The notes: generated from the letters alone by a model not told the origin. A stretch of 64,000 nucleotides of DNA from Agarophyton chilense (GCA_030374765.1 JARGXX010000068.1:4092001-4156000); one strand, 5' to 3'; positions 19,974-30,139 are shown, counted from the stretch's first letter. Numbers and translations: made by a program.

Positions 19974-22900
19974 TCAATTCCCTGCGAGCAAACTGTCTTC
20001 TACGCTATACTCCTCATCTAGCGAATTACTCTCGTCTTCTATTACAAACGCTTGACGAGAAACGTCCATCATATCAGTCCCACGACCACCAATCTCATCC
20101 CCAATAATGGGAGCCTTGTACCATCGCAACGCCAAAGAACTTAACACCACGCACGTGCTGGACAGAGCCATTGCCCCACTCGCAACAAATGGTGGCACTC
20201 TAATCCGAAATATCGGATATAGTGCCCCAGCTGCCAACGGTATTCCAATGATGTTGTAGCCAATAGCCCAACAAAAATTGAGTCTCACCCTTCGAAACGC
20301 CTGTCGTGACAGATCTAACGCGTTCACTACTCCTCGAAGATCACTTCGCACCAATACCACAGCTGCAGATTCTGCTGCTACAGGTGCCCCCGCACCGATA
20401 GCAATACCAACAGAGGCTGCTGCCAGCGCTGGAGCATCGTTAATACCGTCCCCAACAAAACATGTTGGCTGCTTCTCTTCAACAGCCGCCACTTTTGTCC
20501 ATGGCATGGCTCGAGCATGAACTGCGCCGAGAGGAATTCCGCTTCGCAGTGCTACGGCGCGAGCAGTTTCTTCCGAGTCACCTGTCACAATGCTCGTGGT
20601 AATTCCCATTTTCTCAATTGCCGTTACAACGTCTCGAGCTTCCGGTCGCACCAAATCCTCCAAACCAAACACGAAAGTTAGCTTGTCATTCACAACGGCC
20701 ACAACCACTGTCAAACCTTCCTGCTCTTCCATTCGCTGCATGCTTCTCAGCTCACCTTCCGTCAATAATTGTTTCTCTTCGAGCCCATCAAATGCAAACT
20801 GTCTCGAGCCTATCCGTACCGAGTATTCACCCTTGTTGATCATGGCTTTCATTCCCTGACCTGGAATTTCTTCGATCTCCGAGAGCTTGTAAGCCTTATG
20901 GCTTTGGACATGAACGGCCATATCACCTTGACTGTTTCTGATATACCTTGTGATGGCAGAGGCTAGTGGATGGTGTGACTCTGATTCTACCAAATAGACA
21001 ATGTCCGAAAGAATAACCGATGCTTGCTCCGTAGTTGCACTACCTCGTTCCCCTACAAACACCGCCGCAACTTCAGGCTTTCCCATCGTTAGCGTACCTG
21101 TTTTATCAAATATGATGTGCTTGACGTTGTTTGCAGCCTCGATAGCGCTACCACCGCCTTTGAACAAAACGCCTTGTTTGGCACCTATCTCTGATGCAAC
21201 CATCACGGCAGTCGGCGTGGCAAGCCCGAGTGCGCATGGGCATGCAATTACAAGGGTCTCCAAAGCAAATAACGCAGCGAAAAGCAGCTTGCCTTCACCA
21301 GCGTACCATTCCTGTGGGATCCATTCTAAACTTGCCGCTGTATACCAAGCGCAAAACACAACAAGGGCTATGACAATGACAGCCGGCACAAATATACTGG
21401 AGACGTTGTCTGCAAATGCTTCCACCGGAGCACGTGATGTCTGTGCGTCATTCACGAGTTTGACAATCTGAGACAAGACCGCATCAGCACCTACGGCGGA
21501 AGTTCGCACGATCAATGAACCGCCACCGTTAACAGTGCCTCCGAACAGAGAATGTCCTTTCCGTTTGGGAACAGGTCTGCTCTCCCCAGTCAGCATGGAC
21601 TCATCAACAGCGGATACTCCCTTTAGAACTTCTCCGTCTACCGGCACACGATCCCCGGGGATAAGCTTCACAACGTCACCCACGTCTAAGGCCTTCACTG
21701 GAACTTCAGTGTGACAAGCCACTCCATCCACCTCATCAAATAGGACTGCGCTCTCCGGAGCCAAGGCCGACAGTGCTGCAACACCAGCTGCGGCGCGACG
21801 TTTTGCAGATGCCTCTAACCATTTTCCGACAAGAACCATAGTAATGATCATGACAGATACCTTGAACATTGCTGCATGACCAAGGGCCATATTACCTACC
21901 TGAGGTGCGCCAAATACCATGACAAAAAAGCTGGAAACGTAGACAATTGTTGTGGACATTGCAACGAGAACATCCATTGTCGCTCGACCTTTGCGAATGG
22001 CGTAGTAACTAGCTCGATAGAAGCCAGATCCGCATCCAAACTGCACGGGAGTGGCCAGTACAAAATGTGCACGCTCCATGAATGACTTGCTCACCAGCGA
22101 TGTGTGCGAATGCAGCAAGCTAATTGTAAGAATCGGTAGAAAGAACGCAAACGACCATAGAAAACGTGTTTTCCACATCCGAGCTTCTTCGCTGATCACG
22201 TCCGTCGGACTAAAATGATATGCCGACCTCAGTGATTCGCTTTCTGGCTTTGCAGCCTGCCTCACAACCATCTTTCCAAAAGTTCCGTCGTGCTCTAGGA
22301 GGCGCAGTACAGCGGCCTTGTGGAAACCTGGGGCAAGAGTGATCGAAGCAGTGATATCATCAAGCTCAACCTCTTGAACGCTCTCCTGAAACCGCAGAGC
22401 CTTCGAGGCATTGTAGGAATGTTTGCTCGTTTGGAAGACGATACGAAACTGAACGCTCGCATTTCTAGAATGTTTGCTTTGCTTGCCATGAACTGTATCC
22501 AACACAGAGCATGTGTATCCTGAAGACGATAAAGTATCCGCGAGCATCTGAGGTGAAGAGATGGAAGAGTCATGCTCAACAGTGGCGCGACCAGCAAGAA
22601 GATTGACACGGGCGGATGAGACGCCCTCAAGATTTGAAAGTACACCCTCGACGACGCCAACACAGCTTGAGCAGGTCATCCCACTCACACGAAGATGGGT
22701 TGTCGTCTTGGCGGCATCGCTCCTTTCGTCATCCCGCGAAGCGTGTCTGACTTGCGCCGCATCATTCTGTTCAGAAATTATTTGGATGGAAGAAGGTTTT
22801 GACGAAAAGTGGTGTTGCATGACCGATGTGCTGTTGGTGTTGGCCGTATTCTGCGATGGTGAGCCCTGAACATGTTTTGATGAAACAAGCGTGGCCGACT

Positions 22901-23531
22901 TACCGGCATTGCTGACAGCGACTATTAGGTGGTCCGGATTCGAAGCGTAGCGAAGCGTTGCCAGGCCGTTTTCTAGACTGACATTTACGTCCTCAGTGCC
23001 ATTGACTGCGCTCAGAGCATCAGACACTGTTCGCACGCATCCCATACATGTCATGCCCTCAATGTTTAGAGTGACAGCAAGATATTGCTCCGTCTCCGCG
23101 CCGAGAGATGCCTGCTTTCCGGTTTCTCGAACGGCAGCCATGACTTGCTCAACCTCGCCGCACAAAAGGAGCGAAGCCGTTGCGCTTTCCAGGTCGACAT
23201 GGACGTCGGACGTAGATGGCAGAGCAGATATAGCGGCCGATACCTTTTTCACGCAGTTGATGCATGTCATACCATCGATATGTAGCGTAAGATAACGAGG
23301 ATATGTTCGGGGTGATGTTTGCGCAATCAGCTGTGCTTTCTTTCCGGCTCCTTCTACGGCTTGAAGCAACAGCTGGGGGTCTCCATCGTACGAGAGAGTG
23401 GCGATACCAGTTTGCAGACTTAGGTCAACACCGTGCACGGAGGGCACGGCCTCAAGAGCCTTTGTGACCGTGTTAACGCAGCTGATGCAGAACAGGTCTT
23501 GAATTCGCAGAGAGACAATTGAGGATGGCAT
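19974..23531 (-). CDS. Copper-transporting P1B-type ATPase with four N-terminal HMA domains
   Basis: The 1185-aa protein should pump Cu(I) across a membrane, probably of the secretory pathway (ATP7/CCC2/RAN1 type). Four heavy-metal-associated domains come first, with CISC (residues 15-18), then GMTCINC, GMTCMGC and GMTCSSC. The membrane and catalytic core follows: TGES in the actuator domain (about 648), the copper-site CPC in TM6 (about 762), the phosphorylated Asp in DKTGT (809), an SHHPL variant of the HP motif, and GDGIND (about 1030). I chose the ATG at 23531 because the first HMA domain starts directly after it. An in-frame ATG at 23789 would add 86 hydrophobic and basic residues, possibly a targeting peptide. 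The frame is uninterrupted, with no sign of an intron. A two-HMA protein gene lies 613 bp upstream on the same strand. Confidence 0.97.
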   Translation of the reverse strand: MPSSIVSLRIQDLFCISCVNTVTKALEAVPSVHGVDLSLQTGIATLSYDGDPQLLLQAVEGAGKKAQLIAQTSPRTYPRYLTLHIDGMTCINCVKKVSAAISALPSTSDVHVDLESATASLLLCGEVEQVMAAVRETGKQASLGAETEQYLAVTLNIEGMTCMGCVRTVSDALSAVNGTEDVNVSLENGLATLRYASNPDHLIVAVSNAGKSATLVSSKHVQGSPSQNTANTNSTSVMQHHFSSKPSSIQIISEQNDAAQVRHASRDDERSDAAKTTTHLRVSGMTCSSCVGVVEGVLSNLEGVSSARVNLLAGRATVEHDSSISSPQMLADTLSSSGYTCSVLDTVHGKQSKHSRNASVQFRIVFQTSKHSYNASKALRFQESVQEVELDDITASITLAPGFHKAAVLRLLEHDGTFGKMVVRQAAKPESESLRSAYHFSPTDVISEEARMWKTRFLWSFAFFLPILTISLLHSHTSLVSKSFMERAHFVLATPVQFGCGSGFYRASYYAIRKGRATMDVLVAMSTTIVYVSSFFVMVFGAPQVGNMALGHAAMFKVSVMIITMVLVGKWLEASAKRRAAAGVAALSALAPESAVLFDEVDGVACHTEVPVKALDVGDVVKLIPGDRVPVDGEVLKGVSAVDESMLTGESRPVPKRKGHSLFGGTVNGGGSLIVRTSAVGADAVLSQIVKLVNDAQTSRAPVEAFADNVSSIFVPAVIVIALVVFCAWYTAASLEWIPQEWYAGEGKLLFAALFALETLVIACPCALGLATPTAVMVASEIGAKQGVLFKGGGSAIEAANNVKHIIFDKTGTLTMGKPEVAAVFVGERGSATTEQASVILSDIVYLVESESHHPLASAITRYIRNSQGDMAVHVQSHKAYKLSEIEEIPGQGMKAMINKGEYSVRIGSRQFAFDGLEEKQLLTEGELRSMQRMEEQEGLTVVVAVVNDKLTFVFGLEDLVRPEARDVVTAIEKMGITTSIVTGDSEETARAVALRSGIPLGAVHARAMPWTKVAAVEEKQPTCFVGDGINDAPALAAASVGIAIGAGAPVAAESAAVVLVRSDLRGVVNALDLSRQAFRRVRLNFCWAIGYNIIGIPLAAGALYPIFRIRVPPFVASGAMALSSTCVVLSSLALRWYKAPIIGDEIGGRGTDMMDVSRQAFVIEDESNSLDEEYSVEDSLLAGN

Positions 23532-24144
23532 GTTGGGTTGGGTGAAGCATGGAACGCTGTGATATGTACAAAAGTCTGTGACGGACTCTAGTAGGCAGAA
23601 AGCAAGCCATTTATGATATGTTAGTGCAATGCAGAGCGCAGAGGAGACGTACAAGAGAAAAGAACGATGTGCATGACGAATGTGCCATCGGCGCGGTGGC
23701 GGCCCCGCGGCCAAGCAACCTGCGAAGGGAAACACAATCGCACGCGACACAGCGCCGAGCTGCTGCGGCCGAACGGCTGGCCAGCACATTGCTACACGCA
23801 CTCAGCCATGCATGCGGTCCACTGTATCCTTATCCCCACGTACACGGTATGTGGCGCGAGGTAAAGCGACAGTAAGCTTACAGTTGTGTGCATCGCGATG
23901 TGACACACGGCACGTGGCGCGCTCGCACAGGCCATGCAGCCTCCAAGATTTTCTAAGAACACCCAGTCAACAGCTGGCATGTGGCAGCGCGCTCGGCTCC
24001 TCTGCGGACCTACACGTAGTAGATTGCTAACCTTAGTCAGTAAGGTAGTCGCGGTCTGTTGCTACATTGTAAGATTGGGCTCCCCCTTGCCTTCCTGGCG
24101 CGAAGCCCCCATCACGTCCATCACGGCCACCATCCTGTGCAGCC
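23532..24144. other. Spacer between the two HMA genes
   Basis: 613 bases between the two-HMA gene and the ATPase, presumably the ATPase promoter. The ATPase frame stays open upstream for 90 codons, so an extended or spliced N-terminus is possible. No other gene is seen. Confidence 0.5.
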
Positions 24145-24567
24145 TCAAAGGGCACGCACCGTCTTCCCCGTCTCACGCACCGCCTCCAGCACGTCCTCCA
24201 CGGTTCCGCCAAACGCCACGCTTGCCAGCCCGCTTTCCAGGTCCACCTTGACGTCGCTTGCGCCTTTCAGTTTCGATAGCGCCTCCGAAACGCTTCCCAC
24301 ACATCCCATGCAAGACAGATCTTCCACCTTCAACCGGAATTGCCTTTTCTCTCCCTCTGTTTCGATCAATTCCGCCTTCTTTCCCGTCCGTGATACGGCC
24401 GTGATCAGACTCTGCACATCTCCCTCGAAGTTCATGCTTGCCTTTCCACTGTCCAGATCCACCTTCACTTCGCACGTGTTCGGTACTTGTTCGAGTGCGT
24501 TTCTAACCGTAGTCACACACCCCATGCACGTAAGACCTTCTATACGAAGAGACACAACTTCAGCCAT
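24145..24567 (-). CDS. Small protein made of two HMA (heavy-metal-associated) domains
   Basis: A 140-aa protein starting MAEVVSLRIE. It consists of two HMA folds, with GLTCMGC (Cys 14 and 17) and DLSCMGC (Cys 86 and 89), joined by a short charged linker. Such domains bind Cu(I) through the two Cys. It has no membrane segment and no ATPase core, so a soluble copper chaperone or buffer is likely. The ATG at 24567 sits right before domain 1; an upstream frame extension lacks an ATG. The domains resemble the N-terminal repeats of the adjacent ATPase on the same strand, so it may have arisen from that gene or serve it. Splicing into the ATPase transcript is possible but unproven. Confidence 0.85.
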   Translation of the reverse strand: MAEVVSLRIEGLTCMGCVTTVRNALEQVPNTCEVKVDLDSGKASMNFEGDVQSLITAVSRTGKKAELIETEGEKRQFRLKVEDLSCMGCVGSVSEALSKLKGASDVKVDLESGLASVAFGGTVEDVLEAVRETGKTVRAL

Positions 24568-25062
24568 GTTCTCGGAATCGTTGGAACCAGCAGAGCTTGT
24601 TTCTTTACTCAGCAACGCGAATTGAGCAACGCAGTCACTCTGTCGGATGGCAGCATCGTTTCATTTATCTGCCCAGTGTGCAGAGCACGAAATAAAGTTA
24701 CAGAGGAATATTTCCACCCCCCTCCGTGCTCAGCTAGGCTTGTTGTGCCTTGGCCCGTCTACGTAGCGCGCCCTGGTCTTAGAATTTTGTACATTCCTCC
24801 AGAATGCGACGTGTACTTGCAGATCCTCGCCACGCCTCGCGACTACAAATTAAGCTGCCCCTGGGCATCTCACGTGGCAGAGACACATCAATCCCAACAA
24901 CGTTGATGCAGATAGAAACCCCTTTTGATACGGCGAGTACCATAATCATCGCAGCCTTGTATGCGTAGATATACCACCATTCGACTACATTATGAGGGAT
25001 ATATCACCTGATTATCATTGTAGTACGTTCATGGTGCCTCGGCTGTTTCAGCTCTTCGTGAG
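24568..25062. other. Spacer
   Basis: Upstream region of the two-HMA gene. A plus-strand frame with a CPVC motif runs through it, but it starts inside the opposite-strand HMA gene and shows no domain, so I do not call it. Confidence 0.4.
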
Positions 25063-25770
25063 CTACTCGCTTCCTTGATGGAGATCGATATTTGGAAAGA
25101 GCGAGAGAGGGAGAGAGATATATTTATACAGTACTTGAGCTAACAAAAATAGAAATGAGCCATACGCGAGGCATTCCCATGTCACTCGTCCTGCAAGATC
25201 CATGCATGTGAAATGGAAGACTGAGAGGCGAAAGAGTTTATCGCAACCACACAATTTGAGGCAGCAATTGTGACACCGTTCAGTTATTTGTTTTGGCTGA
25301 GTTTCATCGAAAGACCTAAGTCTGGAGCTGCCTCTCGTGGATCCAAAATGGAGAACGCCTTTCGACTTTCGAGATGACGGAGAATGCCGGAGCGAACAGC
25401 ATGGCGGAGCATCGCCACCATCCAACTCGAAACTGTGCAAGAAAGAAAGATAATTGGACACGCGTTTCCGCAAGTCTCTGAATTGGGGTTCATCACAAGC
25501 TCGCAATTGCGCAAAGTTTGTTCCATTTGCGTGCAGGAACACACTTTTTTTGGTCACGCATGGCGGTCGAACAGAAAGTTGGGAGATTGTTGGGAGAGGT
25601 TGAAGGCGGGCAATGCCCGGACAATAATCCGTTTGGTCATCATAGGAATTTTGTTTTTGGAGATTTGTTGGACTAGTCATTGGGGGTGGACTTCTTCCTT
25701 CTATGTTGTTTAACTGCAACTGCTTGGAATAACGGTCTTTCGTAGCGGCGATATTTATACTATGTTTCAT
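25063..25770 (-). CDS. Hypothetical protein, uncertain
   Basis: An ATG-initiated frame of 235 codons, basic and Ser/Pro/Leu-rich. It has a Cys-rich patch (ERCHNCCLKLCGCDKL) and a hydrophobic segment close to the C-terminus (LAYGSFLFLLAQVLYKYI) that could be a membrane anchor. I recognise no family. It could be a real lineage-specific protein or a chance frame; length alone supports it weakly. Confidence 0.22.
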   Translation of the reverse strand: MKHSINIAATKDRYSKQLQLNNIEGRSPPPMTSPTNLQKQNSYDDQTDYCPGIARLQPLPTISQLSVRPPCVTKKSVFLHANGTNFAQLRACDEPQFRDLRKRVSNYLSFLHSFELDGGDAPPCCSLRHSPSSRKSKGVLHFGSTRGSSRLRSFDETQPKQITERCHNCCLKLCGCDKLFRLSVFHFTCMDLAGRVTWECLAYGSFLFLLAQVLYKYISLPLSLFPNIDLHQGSE

Positions 25771-28692
25771 GATGAGCAACTATTGAAACGGAAGCATAGA
25801 CGAGAAATTATGAAAAAGAGCAGGCTGCACAGCGCAGATTCATCGCGTTCCGTGTTCCGTGTTGTTCTGGGCCACATGGAGGTGAAGACAGAGACTCAGG
25901 CGAAAGGAGATTGACATCAATTTTGTTTCTGACACTAGATCGTGCGACTTGCGCGCGCGCGCTCAAGCTCCAGTCACAATGTGCATGGGCAAGGATGGAC
26001 TGTGCAGAATTAAAAGGGAGATTCGACGACAAAAGGACCAGTCTCAAGCCGATGCAGCTTGTTTTATGAGTGTTTTTCTGTGTGTGTGTGTGTGGTTAAT
26101 GTGTCCCACAAGAATTGGTGAGTGTCAAATGGAGACTCGCCAGACAAACGTTGTCTCGCGCAAACACGGCGAACGATTCGTCTGATTGCGACTTTTAAGC
26201 GCTCGAAACAAGAATAAGTGCGGCGGAGCTGGGCGGTGACATGCAAGAAGAGTTGAGCGTGAGGTGAGTAGAATTGGGGGGAGATTGTCGGTGGCACATG
26301 GGCACAGCGCGGTCAAAGTGCTCCCTTGCAAACTTACAGTGCGCCGTGTTGGGGCGCACGTTGCAAAGTGTTCAACGTGTGGAGGCCATGCCTCCAATTT
26401 CGAATCGGTTAGTGCTTTGCACGGTAGTTTTGGAGGCGTGGGTTACTTGTCCAAGATTCGGGATGGGAAGGTGCAATTGATGCATGACGTCTCCTCTGTT
26501 GCGGTTGCAAAGCGTCCGAAAAGGACGATTTGAGGGGTGTTATCGACGGTTCCATCCGCACGGTGAAGGCATGGGTTTGTCCCTGGGGTTCGTCCGCTGT
26601 AAGCGCTGGCGACGAGTCAATTTATACCAAGTACGGCTCTCGTGTTGGTGGGCGGTGCGTGCCACCCCCGTCAGCACTCAAGACACCTTTTATTTGTGGC
26701 GGTTGGCAAGCAGTGACAGGTTTTTTTTTTTTTTTTTCCTTTCTTTCTTCCAAGCTCGAAACACGTCACCGCGCGGCTCTACGTTTTTTTGAGTTTTGCT
26801 CTAGCTGCGCCGGGACAGAGGTTTCAGGGCGTGTGCAAGAGAAACGGAGCGTGGTGGTGTCGACACCACACCGTGGTCACGGCGTGTGTTTGGTGGGATG
26901 TGCAAGCAATTGTTGGGATATTTTTTGGGCACTTTTTGGGCTTCATGTGCTGACAGCAAGGGGATGCAAAGAGAACAAGAACGAATTGTTGTTGTTTGCG
27001 GGCGCTTGACGAGCTTCACTCGAAAAGAGCTGGGGTGCGGGTGGTGTTGTTGAAAAGCATGACATTAACAACAAATTGGGACTGGACGGAAGCAATCGCG
27101 AGAGCGTTGGGCCCATTTTGATAAAGTGCGTCCACAGCGCAGGAAAGTGGAAAGTAGCGCTACTACTCACATGGATTTTTTTTTTTTTTTTTTTGCGTGG
27201 AGCAGTTGGAATTCGGTTGGTAAGTGAGAGCAAGTTGCGAACACATGTGCACTCGGTTAATACATTTGAGAGAGGGAGTGTGTGCGCTGGGGACATGGCG
27301 TTTTGCGCCGCAAAGCGCAGCAAAGAAATGGCAACTTGGGATTGGATAAGAGGCAGCGCGGCGTGCGGCACACAGACGCAGCAGGACGTGAGCGGCTGTT
27401 CCAAAGACGCACGGCGCTGTGTCATATACGAAATACATATGAAAAAAAGGAAAAAAGAAAATGCGTATTTCAATCTTTGCACGAGCGGTTGACAGTGGTT
27501 TGATATTTTTAATAATCCTTTCTTGTGTGTGAGTGAGAGACGGAGAGGAAAAACGGGGCTCAATGTGGGCGGGTGCGTGAAGGGTAAGCAAAAATTTGCT
27601 ATCAAAACAGCAAAAGCTTGTGATAACTGATTGGAAGCACTTGTGGCTTTTGAAACGGCTGTACTTGTTGTTTGCACAAAGCAGAATGCAGCTTTATAGA
27701 GCAGAGCGCACTTTCGAGAGGGAAAAAAAAAAAACAAAGAAAGAAAGACAGCTTGTTTGGGGCTGGTGGAGAGGTGTGACGGGCGTGAGGCGCGCTCTCG
27801 CGCGCGCGGTTGCGCGCGCGCCAGGGGAGAGACGGGTGTGTGCAGCAGTCTGATGGCAGCGGAGCGTATCGAAGGCACATGTCCCTCGCGAGGCAGAGTG
27901 GTCCACATCAAGAACCAATGGCTCCAAGCCAAAATGGGAAGCACAGCAATGGGGTGCGAAATCGGGGAGCCGTAGCGAAGGATTGCGGCGGCAGAGCGTC
28001 GCACAAGTAAGTTGGGCGTGTAGATACGACGCACAACATCCATACAAGTCACAAAGACGGCGCGTTGTTTGACAATAGACGAGGCGTGTGTGCGCAATCA
28101 AACACAGAAGGAAAACAATCAGAACGTACAATTGCTGTGCTTTGCGCGCGCCCAAACAACATGCCTCGTGGGGCGGTGAACGGCCCCAACGTCGCGTAAA
28201 GCGCACACGCTACACACGCGTCGCACCCCAACCACCAAACCCAACCCCCTCCCCCCCCCCCCCCCCCCCGCTCACCTGCTCGTCACTCGTCTCCGCGATG
28301 GACCGACATAGCGCACAGCGAAAACGGCACTGTATGCGACACAGTCTCCCGCGAGCATGGCGAGAAACAGCGCGCGCAACGTCCACAAAAAGAGAGGGGC
28401 GCGTGTGGTGCACCAAACCTTCGTAAAGATTCGCATTTATGCGCAAACACGCGCGCGAGACAAAATCTGTTGACAAGCCGTTTCTCGGCGCGGCGAGTGG
28501 CATGCGTCGCGCATGCGTTTTCCAAACGCCGCGAGCGCCCCTGCGCTTTGAGCGGTGTGTGTGCGTGCGCGCGTCACTACTAAAGCGCCACACCACAAGC
28601 GGCAACCATCCGACCCGGGGGGGAGGGGGGGAAAAAAGGGAGTGGGAGGGAGGGGTTGTAGGGGCGCCGCCACCGTCGCCTTGTCGTAAACC
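25771..28692. other. 2.9-kb spacer rich in homopolymer runs
   Basis: No gene can be supported. The stretch holds T17 (26721-26737), T19 (27176-27194), A12 (27723-27734), C19 (28251-28269), a TG run near 26080-26093 and several G-rich runs close to 28618-28640. Long frames here, such as the 384-codon minus-strand one over 26943-28097, run through the homopolymers and have skewed, domain-free composition. Confidence 0.55.
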
Positions 28693-29430
28693 ATGACGCA
28701 CCGTCTGGACATCTTGGAGCTGTGGTACGCCGACGCCGTGGCCGATCCGCTCGTCGACCCGCCGTGGACCCATCTGGAGGACGCGCACACGTGCGCCCCC
28801 CGTTGGGAGGCGCTTCCGCCCGAGGTGTTGCCACCCGTCTCCCACGCCCGCGTTGAAGCCCATCCGCTCCCCGCAACCGCCCTCCTCCCCACCTCCACCG
28901 CCCCCACCCGCATCGCCGCCACCACCACCACCGGCGCCACCACCACCACCACCGGCGCCACCACCACGGCCGCCGCCGCCGCCGCAGCAGCCGCCGCCGC
29001 CGCTACGACCGCTGCCGCTGTCGCCGCGCCCGCGGCCATGCTGCGGGCCACGCAGCCGTTGTACGCGACGGTGTCACGACAACGCCCCAAACAATACAAG
29101 CATGCGTCCCCGTCCAAATTCTGCCATGTGTGCGGGCGCAAGGCGCACAACGTTCAAGTGATGGTATGCTCGCGTCTGCACAGCGGACTGTGTCGCAAGG
29201 TCGTATGCAAGTTTTGCTTTGACAAGTATGGTTGGGATGTAAGTGTGTTTCACGATGCGCGCAAGCGGCACGTCTGGACGTGTCCGCACTGCAAGGGAAA
29301 GTGCGTATCAAAGGCGCAGTGCGTGACCTACAGCAGGACCAACTTCAAACGTCACCTGGAGCTCCGTCGCCGTCGCTTCGACAGACAGCCTGCCGCGCGT
29401 CCTGCGCGCCACAACCACTCCAACAATTAA
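28693..29430 (+). CDS. CDCA7-like zinc-finger protein (zf-4CXXC_R1 type)
   Basis: A 245-aa protein with a DNA-binding zinc module at residues 144-210. Cys pairs are at 144/147 (CHVC), 159, 167, 172/175 (CKFC, followed by FDKYG) and 197/200 (TCPHCKGKC), then 204 and 210. This order and the C-x2-C...CKFC-x-x-x-YG...W-x-CP-x-C-x-G-x-C layout match the zf-4CXXC_R1 domain of CDCA7 proteins and some JmjC demethylases. CDCA7 works with the remodeller HELLS in keeping DNA methylation. The N-terminal half is low complexity, with an Ala/Thr tract (residues 76-116). No JmjC or other catalytic part is present. It lies alone on the plus strand, tail-to-tail with the next gene. The family call is by motif reading. 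Confidence 0.75.
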   Translation: MTHRLDILELWYADAVADPLVDPPWTHLEDAHTCAPRWEALPPEVLPPVSHARVEAHPLPATALLPTSTAPTRIAATTTTGATTTTTGATTTAAAAAAAAAAAATTAAAVAAPAAMLRATQPLYATVSRQRPKQYKHASPSKFCHVCGRKAHNVQVMVCSRLHSGLCRKVVCKFCFDKYGWDVSVFHDARKRHVWTCPHCKGKCVSKAQCVTYSRTNFKRHLELRRRRFDRQPAARPARHNHSNN

Positions 29431-29441
29431 GTACGCCGCCG

Positions 29442-29463
29442 CAACAACAACAACAACAACAAC
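29442..29463 (+). repeat. CAA microsatellite
   Basis: About seven CAA units lie between the two convergent stop codons at 29430 and 29469. Confidence 0.85.
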
Positions 29464-29468
29464 TTTAC

Positions 29469-30050
29469 TTAGGACAATGGCTGTAGCACACGCTCACGCG
29501 CCACACGCACATCAGCGTCGTCAAACGCTTCCAACAAGGCGTCAAGCTGCTCACGCGCGGCTGCCACGCAGCGCAGCCAAAACTGTACCACCTGCGGAGG
29601 AGGCACGGCACGGTTAGCCATAGCATCGTAATACTCGACGATCTGGTTGAGAAACTCGTACGCATCGCGTCCTTGGCCAAGCGCGCGCTCTCTACTGGCG
29701 ACAGGCAGGGCGCGCGTGGCAGTGGAAAGTGCGCGCGGCACATCAGCAGCGCGCAACAGCGTGCGCACGATGCGTCGCACATCGCTGTTGGTACCACTCT
29801 CCATATCTTGCGCAAGGTCGCGCAACGAGTCGCGCAGCCGTACCAGCGCTACCAGCGCGGTGGCCGCTTCTTGGTCGAGGGGTGCGGCGCGGGCGGCGAG
29901 CAGGGGGAGAAGGGGGAGAAGGGGGAGAAGTGGGAGTAGCGCGCGGCGCGAAAGCACCATGCGCAGGGAGCGCGCGGACACGGGGGCGCGGGAGTGCGCG
30001 GGACGCGCGGTGGACGCGGCGGGGGTGCAGAAGGCGGCTGTGACGGGCAT
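29469..30050 (-). CDS. Predicted thylakoid-lumen helical protein (possibly PsbQ/MPH2-like)
   Basis: A 193-aa protein with a two-part N-terminus. First comes an Ala/Ser/Arg-rich transit-like part. Then comes SRRALLPLLPLLPLLPLLAARA, a double-Arg hydrophobic stretch with an AxA-like cleavage site, as in Tat-dependent lumen signals. The mature part (about 140 residues) is predicted helical, with conserved-looking LRDSLRDLAQDMES and AYEFLNQIVEYYDAMANR. Four-helix lumen proteins such as PsbQ and its relatives have this look, but I could not confirm the family. I chose the ATG at 30050 (MPVTAAFC) because the frame upstream is unlike protein. A TATATAG-like box lies about 85 bases upstream. The gene ends 38 bases from the CDCA7-like stop codon. 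Confidence 0.7.
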   Translation of the reverse strand: MPVTAAFCTPAASTARPAHSRAPVSARSLRMVLSRRALLPLLPLLPLLPLLAARAAPLDQEAATALVALVRLRDSLRDLAQDMESGTNSDVRRIVRTLLRAADVPRALSTATRALPVASRERALGQGRDAYEFLNQIVEYYDAMANRAVPPPQVVQFWLRCVAAAREQLDALLEAFDDADVRVARERVLQPLS

Positions 30051-30055
30051 TGGGC

Positions 30056-30085
30056 GGGGGAGGGGGGGGGAGGGGGGGGGAGGGA
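30056..30085 (+). repeat. G-rich run
   Basis: Three runs of five to nine G separated by single A bases lie directly before the start codon of the lumen-protein gene (C-rich in its 5' leader on the minus strand). Confidence 0.7.
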
Positions 30086-30133
30086 CGATCTCCTGGCGAG
30101 GAGCTCGCGAGCACGAGATGTATGTACGAAGGC

Positions 30134-30139
30134 TATATA
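30134..30139 (-). promoter_or_regulatory. TATA-like box for the lumen-protein gene
   Basis: On the minus strand the sequence reads CTTATATAGCC, about 85 bases upstream of the ATG at 30050. The position suits a core promoter. Because TATATA is self-complementary, the strand is uncertain. Confidence 0.4.

Noticed and set aside
19373-19977. Two minus-strand frames (144 and 69 codons) downstream of the copper ATPase
   Set aside because: No domain; they overlap the hairpins and each other, and may be 3' UTR.
26943-28206. Long minus-strand frames (384 and 170 codons)
   Set aside because: They run through homopolymer tracts coding poly-Phe or poly-Lys, overlap each other and show no domain.
28437-29150. 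237-codon minus-strand frame opposite the CDCA7-like gene
   Set aside because: A shadow of the Ala/Thr tract; the plus strand carries the zinc motif.
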